DNA of 41,558 bases from an uncultured Opitutia bacterium (GTDB lineage Bacteria; Verrucomicrobiota; Verrucomicrobiia; Opitutales; Opitutaceae), in assembly GCA_903820035.1 (NCBI GenBank), contig CAIJFT010000302.1:1-41558 (forward strand). Reading direction: 5' to 3'. The translations under genes were made by a program, and so were the position numbers. The notes beneath the pieces were generated by a model, which saw nothing but the letters and a program-made list of their open reading frames with translations, was not told where the DNA came from and searched no databases. This document shows positions 7,466 through 15,064 of the stretch, in pieces; positions within the stretch are counted from its first letter, which is position 1; every line of letters starts with the position of its first letter.

Positions 7466-8488
7466 TCAGTTGACGAGCCCCTGGGCGGAATCCGATTCGA
7501 GGGTGATCTGCCCTTCCTCCTCGAGCCGGCGCACGGCCTGAATGATCGCGTCCTGCGCGGCCTCGACGTCCTTGAGCCGGACCGGACCGAGCATCTCAAA
7601 CTCCTCGCGCAGGCTCTCGGCGGCCCGTTTGGAAATCGCGCCGTAAATCCGGGAGCGCAGGTTCTCGCTCGCCGACTTCATCGAAACGGCGAGGTTGTTA
7701 GAATCCACTTCACGCAACACCCGCTGGAGGTCGGCGGGCGCGAGGCGGTTGAGATCCTCGAAGCTGAAGAGTTTTTTGCGGATCGCCGCGCTGAGGGCCG
7801 CATTGCGCTCCTCGAGGCGGGCGAGGAGGTTTTTGCCCGTATCCTTGTCGAGCTGGTTGAGCAGATCGGCGACCACGCGGACGCCGCCGCTGTGGTGGAA
7901 GGACGGACGGACCTTACTGTCAAAATGGCGGCCGAGGCTCCGGGCGATCTTGCCGACGATTTCCAAGGAAGTGGACTCGATCGTGCCTAGCCGCTCGATG
8001 ACATCCTCGCGCAGTTCGGGCCCGAGCAGGTTGAACACCTCGGCCGACTTCGCACTCTCCAGATAGGAAAGCACAAACGAGATGGTCTGCGGCTGCTCGT
8101 TTTTGACCAGGTTGAAGATCTGCCGGCCCTCCATCTCGCTGATGTCCTTGATCACATCCAGGGATGTCCCAACCGGCCCGATACGGCTCACGATGCCGGC
8201 GGCCTTGTAGTCGCCCTTGGCGATTTCAAGCGTGCGCTGGGCGTACGCCAGACCGCCGAGCGCGGAATTGGCGCTGTGGGCGACGACGGAGGAAAACTCC
8301 TCAAGGACCTGGTTCTGCACCGACCTTGGAATGATCGAGAGCACGGACATTTCCCGGCAAAGGGCCTCGATCTGCACATCGTCGAACTGTTTGAGCACCT
8401 CGGCGGCGGCTTCGGGGCCGATCACCACGAGGAAGACGGCCAGCTTCTGCTGCCGGTTGAGCTTGGAGTAGTCGAGGTCGGCGGACAC
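7466..8488 (-). CDS. fliG: Flagellar motor switch protein FliG
   Basis: FliG is the C-ring subunit that contacts both MS ring and stator and generates torque. I place the start at the GTG at 8486-8488, giving 340 residues beginning (M)SADLDYSKLNRQQKLAVFLV; an open frame continues upstream into fliF, but the family starts here, no nearer ATG exists, and the GTG lies 11 bases after the fliF stop. The N-terminal domain has KLAVFLVVIGPEAAAEVLKQ. The EHPQT motif of the middle domain reads EQPQTI. The C-terminal torque helix carries the charged series LRSRIYGAISKRAAESLREE, followed by GPVRLKDVEAAQ, all standard. The region after it (RRLEEEGQI) closes normally. Confidence 0.95.
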   Translation of the reverse strand: MSADLDYSKLNRQQKLAVFLVVIGPEAAAEVLKQFDDVQIEALCREMSVLSIIPRSVQNQVLEEFSSVVAHSANSALGGLAYAQRTLEIAKGDYKAAGIVSRIGPVGTSLDVIKDISEMEGRQIFNLVKNEQPQTISFVLSYLESAKSAEVFNLLGPELREDVIERLGTIESTSLEIVGKIARSLGRHFDSKVRPSFHHSGGVRVVADLLNQLDKDTGKNLLARLEERNAALSAAIRKKLFSFEDLNRLAPADLQRVLREVDSNNLAVSMKSASENLRSRIYGAISKRAAESLREEFEMLGPVRLKDVEAAQDAIIQAVRRLEEEGQITLESDSAQGLVN

Positions 8489-8499
8489 GGGGTGGGTGC

Positions 8500-10119
8500 T
8501 CAGTTGTTGTTCGCGCCGGGCGCCGAGGTGGACACCCAGTCGCGCAACGCGATTCCGATGTTCGCCGGTTTCTGGCGAATGAGCTCGTTCAGCAGTTCCG
8601 GGGTAATTTGATTGGATTTCGGCAGCGCACGGGACGCGGCCTCCGGGGTCATCGCCAGTACTTCCACCGGCACCGGCTCCGGCTTTTGCTGCGCCAGGGT
8701 CCGCCAGAAGATAAAGAAGATCGCGACGGCGCCGGCCACGGCAGCCCAGCGGCTCGCCGCGGCAAACCACCCCTGCCAGCGGCCTTCGGTCTGCAACGCC
8801 TCCATCTGCGCCGGGATCGTCTCGACGGTCTGGAACGACATTTCCTGTAGTGACACCATGGATTCGAGCGACTGCCCGGCGCCCGGCTTCAAGCCGAGCG
8901 CGTTGATGACCACCTGCCGGAGGGCGGTGAGCTCCTCGGCCGTGCGTTTTTGCACGGCCGCTTCCACCGCCGGGGCGCCGGGCGCGGCGGGTTTCGCCGG
9001 GGCGGAGAGACGCGGGGCGATAAATACGGCGGCCGTAAGACTCTTTACCGTGCCCGGACTGCGGGTGGTGTTGGTCAAGGTCCGGTTGATCTCGTACGTC
9101 ATCGTGCGGTTCTTCCGGTTCTGGTCGGAGGAAGACGAAGGCCGGGTGGTCCCGTCGGCCAACTGGGCCTTCTCGGGCACATTGCTGCTCACCCCCACCG
9201 CGCCGCCGGCGGCGCGCGACTCGGTGGTGACGATCACATCCTCGGTCGTGGTCTGGGAGCGCAGGACCTGCCCGTCGGGATCATACTTTTCCTGCGTGAG
9301 GGTCGTGGCCTCGGTGTCGATTTCGGCGGAGACGCGAACCACCGCGTTGCCGGGGCCGATGACGGCGGCGAGCATGGACTCAACTTTCTTGGCAAAATAA
9401 TCCTCCACCTGCTGGCGGTACTTCATCTGCGACGTGGCGCTGCCGAGGGTCGGATCCTGCCGCAGGTCCTCGGACAACACGCGGCCACGGTTGTCGACCA
9501 CCGCGACCTGGTCGGGGTGCAAACCCTGCACGGCATTGGCCACGAGGTGACGGATCGAATTGACCTGATCCAACTCCAGGCGCCCGCCGCCGACGTCGAC
9601 GAAGACGGACGCGGTGGCCTTCACGCCTTGGTCGGTCAGGAGGAGGCGATTCTCCGGTTGCACGATCATGACCCGGGCGGAGCGCACGCCCTGCACTTGG
9701 GTGATGGTGCGGGCGAGTTCCCCTTGCACCGCGCGCAGGTAGTTCGTGCGTTGGACGAAATCCGACAGACCGAACTGGCCCTTATCGAAGATCTCGAAGC
9801 CGACGCCGTCGCCGCTGGGCAGGCCCTTGCCTGCGAGATCCATGCGCAGCTTGTAGACCATGCCGGACGGAACCTGGACGGCGGTGCCGCCGGCGGTGAC
9901 TTGGTGCGGGATGTTTTGCGCCTCCAGGTAACCGATGACGGCGGCCGAGTCTTTTTCCCCGAGCCGCGCGTAGAGGAGTTGGAAATCGGGGCGCTGGGAC
10001 CACGCGACGACGCCGGCGAGTCCGATCGCGACGGCAATGGCCGCGACCACGAGGGAGACCCGCTGGTTGAGGCCGAGTTGCTTCCACAGTTCGAGCAGAG
10101 ACTGGGCAAAATTCTTCAT
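8500..10119 (-). CDS. fliF: Flagellar MS-ring protein FliF
   Basis: FliF forms the MS ring in the inner membrane, the base on which rod and C ring assemble. The 539-residue protein has an N-terminal membrane helix (about residues 20-42, SLVVAAIAVAIGLAGVVAWS), the YscJ/FliF ring domain with PSGMVYKLRMDLAGKGLPSG and FGLSDFVQRTNYLRAVQGEL, the further signatures RSARVMIVQPENRLL and VDNRGRVLS, and a second membrane helix near residue 455-475 (AAVAGAVAIFFIFW). The C-terminal cytoplasmic tail (ELLNELIRQKPANIGIALRDW) is the FliG-binding segment. Length is close to the family norm. It follows fliE with a 23-base gap and has no Shine-Dalgarno sequence (aattacccccATG). Confidence 0.97.
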   Translation of the reverse strand: MKNFAQSLLELWKQLGLNQRVSLVVAAIAVAIGLAGVVAWSQRPDFQLLYARLGEKDSAAVIGYLEAQNIPHQVTAGGTAVQVPSGMVYKLRMDLAGKGLPSGDGVGFEIFDKGQFGLSDFVQRTNYLRAVQGELARTITQVQGVRSARVMIVQPENRLLLTDQGVKATASVFVDVGGGRLELDQVNSIRHLVANAVQGLHPDQVAVVDNRGRVLSEDLRQDPTLGSATSQMKYRQQVEDYFAKKVESMLAAVIGPGNAVVRVSAEIDTEATTLTQEKYDPDGQVLRSQTTTEDVIVTTESRAAGGAVGVSSNVPEKAQLADGTTRPSSSSDQNRKNRTMTYEINRTLTNTTRSPGTVKSLTAAVFIAPRLSAPAKPAAPGAPAVEAAVQKRTAEELTALRQVVINALGLKPGAGQSLESMVSLQEMSFQTVETIPAQMEALQTEGRWQGWFAAASRWAAVAGAVAIFFIFWRTLAQQKPEPVPVEVLAMTPEAASRALPKSNQITPELLNELIRQKPANIGIALRDWVSTSAPGANNN

Positions 10120-10142
10120 GGGGGTAATTCAGCGCGGCGGGC

Positions 10143-10475
10143 CTAGGCCTGCATCCGCATCAGTTCCTGGTAGGATTCGACGAGTTTGTTGCGGACCTGC
10201 ACCATCATGGAAAAAGCGACCGACGCTTCCTGCATCGCGATGACGCTCTGATGCAATTGGTCGGTTTCTCCGAGCAGCACCTTGCGGGTGACGGACTGCG
10301 CAGCGCTCTCCTTGGTATCCACCGCTGATACCAGGCCCTCCAGCATTTGACCGAAGCCACCCGCCGGCGGCACCGCGGTGGGCCCCTGCGGGTTGATCTG
10401 GATCTTGGGGATCGGGGCGTCGACCCGGGTGAAGGCGGTGGAAGCGAGGGGATTGACGGAGCCGATGGGCGACAT
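10143..10475 (-). CDS. fliE: Flagellar hook-basal body complex protein FliE
   Basis: FliE joins the MS ring to the proximal rod. An open frame begins further upstream at 10577, but the segment before the ATG at 10473-10475 is Pro/Arg-rich non-family sequence, so I start there, giving 110 residues (MSPIGSVNPLAS...). The family core is clear: GGFGQMLEGLVSAVDTKESA, then TDQLHQSVIAMQEASVAFSM, and VQVRNKLVESYQELMRMQ at the end, which is the conserved C-terminal FliE signature. It lies between flgC and fliF as in most flgBC-fliEFGHIJ operons. No Shine-Dalgarno sequence is present (gactccccccATG). Confidence 0.93.
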   Translation of the reverse strand: MSPIGSVNPLASTAFTRVDAPIPKIQINPQGPTAVPPAGGFGQMLEGLVSAVDTKESAAQSVTRKVLLGETDQLHQSVIAMQEASVAFSMMVQVRNKLVESYQELMRMQA

Positions 10476-10577
10476 GGGGGGAGTCGGAGGGCGGTGGGGC
10501 CGGGGGTTGAGCGTTGGGAGATCCGGAGCAGGTGGGGGGTGGGTCGGGGTTCGTCGGGTTTGACGCCCAGCCCTCAA

Positions 10578-10593
10578 CGCCCGACTTCGGGCG
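10578..10593 (-). repeat. Short hairpin between flgC and fliE
   Basis: A perfect inverted repeat, CGCCCGAAGTCGGGCG on the coding (minus) strand, can form a 6-7 bp stem with a tiny loop. It sits 7 bases after the flgC stop, in the 124-base C-rich gap before fliE. No U-tract follows, so it is not a standard intrinsic terminator; an operon-internal processing or attenuation role is possible. Function is unknown. Confidence 0.35.
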
Positions 10594-10599
10594 CAGGGC

Positions 10600-11022
10600 C
10601 TACAGTTTGCCGATATCCAAGGCCTTCTTGGCCATTTGGCGGGCGTTCTTGACGACGGAGAGATTGGCCTCGTAGGCCCGCGAGGCCGTGATCAGGTCGA
10701 CCATTTCATAGGCAATGTTGACGTTCGGCATGGTGACGAGTCCGTCGGCCCCGGCGTCGGGATGCTGCGGATTGTAGACCTGTTGACCCGGCGTGCGGTC
10801 GGCCGAGATGGCGCCCAGGCGCACACTCTGCAAAGCGGAGGTGCCATTGCCCACGGCGCGAATGAGTTCGGTTTCAAAGGAAACCACCTGCCGCTGATAG
10901 GGACCACCGGCGGGCGTGCGCGTGGTCTGGGCGTTGGCGATATTTTGCGCGACAATATCAAGCCGCGTCTTTTGCGCGGAGAGTGCGCCCGCAGTGACAT
11001 TGATACCGGCGATGAGGTTCAT
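10600..11022 (-). CDS. flgC: Flagellar basal-body rod protein FlgC
   Basis: FlgC is a proximal rod subunit. The 140-residue protein starts MNLIAGINVTAGALSAQKTR and carries the rod signature LDIVAQNIANAQTTRTPAGG, followed by PYQRQVVSFE, which is characteristic of FlgC. The end, PNVNIAYEMVDLITASRAYE with KNARQMAKKALDIGK, is the conserved C-terminal coil. Length is typical (about 135-150). It follows flgB with a 14-base gap. All family features are present, so the identification is secure. Confidence 0.96.
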   Translation of the reverse strand: MNLIAGINVTAGALSAQKTRLDIVAQNIANAQTTRTPAGGPYQRQVVSFETELIRAVGNGTSALQSVRLGAISADRTPGQQVYNPQHPDAGADGLVTMPNVNIAYEMVDLITASRAYEANLSVVKNARQMAKKALDIGKL

Positions 11023-11036
11023 GCAGAAGGGGCGGA

Positions 11037-11420
11037 TTAGAGGTGACCGGCGATCGCCAGTTTCAGCTGCTTGAGATTTCCCGAAACGATTTCGGTGAGG
11101 TAATCGTACTCCATGGTGTTCCGGCTCATGGCCATGAGCTCATGCTCAAGTTCGACGTTGTTGCCGTCGGGCCGGAAATTGCGCGCCGCCGGATCTTCCG
11201 CCACGGATACGTTCAGGGCCTCGATCCCGCGGAGGGATCCACCGTTCGCCACCCGCTGTTTCAGCTCGCGCTCGAAATCAGGAGCCACATCGACGCGGTG
11301 GTAGCCCGGGGTCTCCGCATTGGCCAGGTTGGCCGCGATCGCCTCGTGCCGTTGCGCCGACACATCCAGAAGCTTCCGAGCCATCTCGTAGTTGTTGGAT
11401 TGGAAGATCGGATCAATCAT
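11037..11420 (-). CDS. flgB: Flagellar basal-body rod protein FlgB
   Basis: FlgB is a proximal rod subunit and the first gene of this operon. The 127-residue protein has the motif RHEAIAANLANAETPGYHRV at about residues 24-43 and the C-terminal EHELMAMSRNTMEYDYLTEI that identifies FlgB. The ATG at 11418-11420 gives the normal N-terminal length before the rod motif; the next ATG (codon 13) would remove the first helix. There is no Shine-Dalgarno sequence. The predicted sigma-54 start point lies only about 2 bases before this ATG, so the message may be leaderless. Confidence 0.95.
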   Translation of the reverse strand: MIDPIFQSNNYEMARKLLDVSAQRHEAIAANLANAETPGYHRVDVAPDFERELKQRVANGGSLRGIEALNVSVAEDPAARNFRPDGNNVELEHELMAMSRNTMEYDYLTEIVSGNLKQLKLAIAGHL

Positions 11421-11432
11421 GCGGCACGAGTT

Positions 11433-11448
11433 AGCAGGCTCGGTGCCA
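11433..11448 (-). promoter_or_regulatory. Sigma-54 (-24/-12) promoter of the flgB operon
   Basis: On the minus strand the sequence TGGCACCGAGCCTGCT matches the sigma-54 consensus TGGCAC-N5-TTGCW, with GG and GC exactly 10 bases apart (only one T of the -12 TTGC differs). With the -12 C at 11434, transcription should start near 11422, 2 bases before the flgB ATG. The same window encodes a GAFTGA-containing sigma-54 activator (37297-38772), the likely partner. The match is read by eye and is not experimentally shown. Confidence 0.72.
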
Positions 11449-11543
11449 CGGGCCCGCCTTGGATTTCATCTGCATGCCGCTGCGAAACTTACAATTTACG
11501 GCGCCAGGCCGCCCCGCGTTTCGCACGGCGCCGAAAAGGTGCG

Positions 11544-11558
11544 CGGCAAAAAATGCCG
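11544..11558 (+). repeat. A-loop hairpin upstream of cheR
   Basis: CGGCAAAAAATGCCG forms a 5 bp stem with a loop of five A on the strand coding for cheR, about 95 bases before its ATG. Two related hairpins with A-rich loops in the sense strand occur before the single-receiver gene and cheX. It lies in the 233-base divergent gap between flgB and cheR. It may be an operator or RNA element of unknown function. Confidence 0.35.
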
Positions 11559-11653
11559 ACCCTTGCTTTCGCCGCCGAGAAAGGGCGGCCCATCATGTAT
11601 CTTACCACTTCACTCCTTGGCGATTGCGCCGATTTAGCCGGACAAAATCTATC

Positions 11654-12463
11654 ATGAGGGAGAGCGAATTCGATTACATCCGGACCATTGTCTACGAGCA
11701 CAGCCGCATCAGTCTGGGGTCAGACAAACGCGAGTTGGTCTCCGCGCGGCTGAGCAAGCGATTGCGGGCGATGAACCTCACCACCGTGGGGGAGTACTGC
11801 GAACTTTTGCGGTCCCCCGGCGCCGCGGATGAGTTGGCCAACCTGATCGATGTCATCTCGACCAACCACACGTTTTTTTTCCGCGAAGCCGCGCACTTTG
11901 ATTTCCTGCGGACCCAGGCCGTTCCGGAGTTATGCGCCCGCCCCGAACGCTGGAATAAATTCTACGTCTGGAGCGCCGCGTCCTCCTCCGGCGAGGAAAC
12001 GTACTCGATCGCCATGACGCTGGCCGCCTCCCTCGCCGACCGACCGTGGCACGTCGAGGGCACCGATATCTCGCACCGCATCCTCGCAAAGGCCAAGGCC
12101 GCGCTCTACCGCGAGGAAGCGGTCACCCGGCTGCCGCCGGACACGATTCGCACGTACTTCCAACGTGGATTCGGTCCCCAGGAAGGCGTGTACCGCGTCC
12201 GCAGCGCCCTGCGCGACCACGTGAGCTTCCACCAACTGAACCTCCTCGAGGGCGAACCACCGTTCCGCGACCCCTTTCAAGTCATCTTCTGCCGCAACGT
12301 CATGATCTACTTCGACCGGGCCACCCAGGAGGAACTGGTGGCGCGTCTCACCCGCCGGCTCGTGCCCGGGGGATACCTTTTCGTCGGTCACGCCGAGAGC
12401 CTGACCGGCATCCGCCATGGCCTGAAGTCCATCAAGCCGGCCATTTACCAGCGCCCGATGTGA
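11654..12463 (+). CDS. cheR: Chemotaxis protein methyltransferase CheR
   Basis: CheR transfers methyl groups from S-adenosylmethionine to glutamates on chemoreceptors. An open frame extends upstream to 11459, but the family begins at MRESEFDYIRTIVYEHSRIS, so I start at 11654, giving 269 residues. The N-terminal helical domain ends with STNHTFFFREAAHFDFL (canonical TxNxTxFFRe). The SAM pocket reads VWSAASSSGEETYSIAM, and FQVIFCRNVMIYFDRATQEE plus PGGYLFVGHAESL are the conserved methyltransferase elements. It is divergent from flgB and lies 10 bases before cheB. The FFF codons form a T8 run (11873-11880). No Shine-Dalgarno sequence is seen. Confidence 0.97.
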   Translation: MRESEFDYIRTIVYEHSRISLGSDKRELVSARLSKRLRAMNLTTVGEYCELLRSPGAADELANLIDVISTNHTFFFREAAHFDFLRTQAVPELCARPERWNKFYVWSAASSSGEETYSIAMTLAASLADRPWHVEGTDISHRILAKAKAALYREEAVTRLPPDTIRTYFQRGFGPQEGVYRVRSALRDHVSFHQLNLLEGEPPFRDPFQVIFCRNVMIYFDRATQEELVARLTRRLVPGGYLFVGHAESLTGIRHGLKSIKPAIYQRPM

Positions 12464-12473
12464 GCCCGTTTGT

Positions 12474-13574
12474 ATGAGCGCCCAACCCATCCGCGTCCTG
12501 ATCGTCGACGACTCCGCCGTCGTCCGCAAACTGGTGAGCGATGTCCTGAAGGCCGATCCCGGCATCGAGGTCGTCGGCACGGCCATGGACCCGTACATCG
12601 CCCGCGACCGGATCAAGGAGTTGAACCCTGACGTCATCACCCTCGACCTTGAGATGCCGCGCATGGACGGCCTGACCTTTCTCAAGATCCTGATGGAGCA
12701 GCACCCGCTGCCCGTGATCATCATGAGTTCGCTGACGCAGCAGGGCTCCACCTACGCGCTGGAGGCCTTGCGACTGGGAGCGTTCGATGTGCTCTCGAAG
12801 CCGAGTGGCGCCTACTCGTTCGGCAACCTCGGGCCGCAGCTCATCGCGTGCATCAAGGCGACCGTCGGCGCCCGTCTTCCCCGCGGCCGCGCCGCAACCG
12901 CAACCGCGACCGCGGCCCCGTTCCCGATCGCCCGCCCCACCCTGCCCACCCGCCCGGGCCCCGCCCGGGAGGTTATTCTGCTCGGCGCCTCCACCGGCGG
13001 CACGGAGGCATTGCGCGAAGTCCTCACGCACCTTCCGACCGGCCTGCCCGGCATCGCAATCGTGCAACACATCCCGGCCGTTTTTTCCAAGGCCTTCGCC
13101 GATCGCCTCAACCAACTTTGCGCCTTCGAAGTACGCGAAGCCGTGGATGGCGACCGGCTCACCCCGAATCTCGCCCTCATTGCACCCGGCAATTTCCACA
13201 TGATGTTGAGCTGGCAGGTCGACCACTACTACGTCCGGATCACCGACGGCCCGCCGGTCTGGCACCAACGTCCCGCGGTCGATCTCCTGTTCAAATCCGC
13301 CGCGGACTGCGGGGCTGCGCCGCACGCCTTGGCCGGGATTTTCACCGGCATGGGGAAAGACGGCGCGGAAGGCCTGCTGCGCCTGCGTCAGCGCGGCGCC
13401 ACCACCTTCGCCCAGGACGAAGCCTCCAGCATTGTCTATGGCATGCCCCGGGCCGCGTGGGAAATCGGCGCCGCCCAACGTCAGGTCGCGCTCGAACGCG
13501 CCGCCCCTCTGATCACGCAACACTTCGCCACCACGGCTCCGCCGTTCGCGCGCCCCGTCGCCCTCAAGCCATGA
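12474..13574 (+). CDS. cheB: Chemotaxis response regulator protein-glutamate methylesterase CheB
   Basis: CheB removes methyl groups from (and deamidates) chemoreceptors when phosphorylated by CheA. The 366-residue protein has a receiver domain (LIVDDSAVVRKL, phosphoacceptor Asp58 in ITLDLEMPRMDG, Lys109 in LSKPSG), an Ala/Pro-rich linker (about 135-163), and a methylesterase domain with the catalytic triad Ser173 (LGASTGGTEAL), His199 (IVQHIPA) and Asp296 (TGMGKDGAEG). These lie at a near-constant offset of 9-10 residues from Ser164/His190/Asp286 of the enterobacterial enzyme, so it should be active. It lies 10 bases after cheR and its stop overlaps the next gene (ATGA). Confidence 0.97.
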   Translation: MSAQPIRVLIVDDSAVVRKLVSDVLKADPGIEVVGTAMDPYIARDRIKELNPDVITLDLEMPRMDGLTFLKILMEQHPLPVIIMSSLTQQGSTYALEALRLGAFDVLSKPSGAYSFGNLGPQLIACIKATVGARLPRGRAATATATAAPFPIARPTLPTRPGPAREVILLGASTGGTEALREVLTHLPTGLPGIAIVQHIPAVFSKAFADRLNQLCAFEVREAVDGDRLTPNLALIAPGNFHMMLSWQVDHYYVRITDGPPVWHQRPAVDLLFKSAADCGAAPHALAGIFTGMGKDGAEGLLRLRQRGATTFAQDEASSIVYGMPRAAWEIGAAQRQVALERAAPLITQHFATTAPPFARPVALKP

Positions 13575-14848
13575 GTGAAATCCCCCCCGCGGCACTGACC
13601 AACCGGACCGTTCTCGTTGTCGACGACGAGCCGGTGGTCCTGAAATCGATCACCCTGTCGCTCGAGCGCCAGGGCTTTTCCGTCGTCGCCTGCACCAATC
13701 CGTTGAAGGCCCTCGCGATTCTGGGTGAACGCGACTTCGCGGTGATCATTTCCGACCAGGCCATGCCCGAGATGCTCGGTCTGGACTTTCTCGTCGATAG
13801 CCGGCGCATCCGTCCGCACGCCTCGCGTATTCTGATCACCGCGGTGTTTTCCGTACCGACGATCATCGAGGCCATCAACAAGGGAGAAATCTTCCGCTTC
13901 ATCGCGAAGCCCTGGCTGCACGAGGAGTTGATCGCCACCGTATGCAACGCGATCCAGCGCCACGATCTGATCGCCAGCAACGCCCGGCTGCAGGAAGAAA
14001 CCCAGCGATTGAACGGCCAGCTGACCACCGCCAACTGCACTCTGGCCGAGCGCATCGGGGAACTGGAGGTCCAGCACCGGCAACTCGACGCGGCCAATCG
14101 CGAGCTCGCGACCAACTACGAAAACTCGCTCGAGCTGTGCCGCCGCATCCTCACAACCTTCGATCCGATCCTCGGCGGCGAATTGAAGGTGCTCGTGGAA
14201 TTAGCCAAGCAGATGGCCCTGACCGATCACTTTACCGCGGACGAACGCCATGCCCTGCGTTCCTCCGCCTGGCTCTGCGACATCGGCCTGATCGGGGTCA
14301 GCCGGGAAATGCTACGGACGTTCCGGCAAACGCCGGACCGACTGAGCAAAAGGGAATTGGCCACCCTCCACTATCATCCGGTCTATAGCCAGACGCTCTC
14401 GTCGCTGCTGGATAATCGCGGCAGCGTCGGGGAAGTCATCCGCGCGCACCACGAGCGCTTCGACGGCCGCGGGTTCCCCGATGGCCTTGCCGGCAATGCG
14501 ATCCCCTGGCCTGCCCGCTGCCTGGCGGTGGCAGTGGGTTACGCGGAGTCCGGCCTCTCCAAGGCACAGGCCACCGAAAAGCTCCTCGCCGAGTCCGGCA
14601 CCACCTACGATCCCGAGGCCGTCCGTCTCTTCCTGAAGGCGACGAATCTATCCCATCTGCCACGCCAGGTAAGGGAGATCCTCCTCAATGAACTGGAACC
14701 GGGCATGGTCCTGGCCAACGGCATCTACAGCCCGCACGGGCTGCTCCTCGTCGGCGAAGGGCAACGGCTCAGTCAGCCGATGATCGCCAAGATCCACAGC
14801 CACAACGAAACGACCCCGATCAGTCATCAATTGCTGGTCTACACCTGA
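13571..14848 (+). CDS. Receiver domain fused to a degenerate HD-GYP domain
   Basis: A 425-residue response regulator of RpfG-like layout. The receiver (1-130) has Asp19-Asp20, phosphoacceptor Asp62 (SDQAMPEM) and the closing FRFIAKPW with Lys113. A coiled coil (about 133-185) follows. The C-terminal half aligns with HD-GYP c-di-GMP phosphodiesterases but is changed at key sites: the HD pair of LLHDIGKIG reads WLCDIGLIG (Cys236-Asp237), the GYP motif reads HHERFDGRGFPDG (293-305, Tyr to Phe), and the later VAD element reads AVAVGY. Loss of the metal-binding His suggests it binds or senses rather than cleaves c-di-GMP. The start overlaps the cheB stop by 4 bases, so it is coupled to cheB. A role in linking chemotaxis to c-di-GMP is an inference. 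Confidence 0.88.
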   Translation: MSEIPPAALTNRTVLVVDDEPVVLKSITLSLERQGFSVVACTNPLKALAILGERDFAVIISDQAMPEMLGLDFLVDSRRIRPHASRILITAVFSVPTIIEAINKGEIFRFIAKPWLHEELIATVCNAIQRHDLIASNARLQEETQRLNGQLTTANCTLAERIGELEVQHRQLDAANRELATNYENSLELCRRILTTFDPILGGELKVLVELAKQMALTDHFTADERHALRSSAWLCDIGLIGVSREMLRTFRQTPDRLSKRELATLHYHPVYSQTLSSLLDNRGSVGEVIRAHHERFDGRGFPDGLAGNAIPWPARCLAVAVGYAESGLSKAQATEKLLAESGTTYDPEAVRLFLKATNLSHLPRQVREILLNELEPGMVLANGIYSPHGLLLVGEGQRLSQPMIAKIHSHNETTPISHQLLVYT

Positions 14849-14858
14849 ACCTGCCCTC

Positions 14859-14877
14859 GCCGGCTGGAAAATCCGGC
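14859..14877 (+). terminator. Weak hairpin after the receiver/HD-GYP gene
   Basis: GCCGG and CCGGC are separated by a 9-base loop (ctggaaaat), starting 11 bases after the stop codon. No T-run follows, so termination would need a factor or it is only an RNA stabilising hairpin. The rest of the 216-base gap before cheD shows no gene and no convincing promoter. Confidence 0.25.
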
Positions 14878-15064
14878 CAATGCCCGGCAAGTCGCGCTCA
14901 AGTTAGCGCCGGACGCGTCGCATGTAATTTCGAGCCCGATGCATTTCCACGCGGGCGCGCCCTCTCCTCCCATGTCTTACGTTTGGCCCCCGTGCCGGTC
15001 CAGCCCACCCCGCCCCCTCCTCCGGTTGCCCGGAGCCGCCATGCGACCGGCAACCCTCTAAACC

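Noticed and set aside
8489-8770. Upstream extension of fliG into fliF
   Set aside because: The segment is out-of-frame fliF coding sequence with no FliG similarity; the GTG at 8488 gives normal FliG length.
10476-10577. 34-residue N-terminal extension of FliE
   Set aside because: Pro/Arg-rich sequence from the C-rich intergenic gap; FliE proteins begin near the chosen ATG.
11521-11653. Sigma-54 or sigma-28 promoter for cheR
   Set aside because: Partial matches (TTGCTT near 11562; TTGGCG near 11617) lack correctly spaced partner elements, so no promoter was called.
12848-13570. In-frame upstream extension of the receiver/HD-GYP gene through cheB
   Set aside because: The extension overlaps the whole cheB esterase domain and reads as Arg/Pro-rich shadow; the receiver domain begins at the ATG at 13571.
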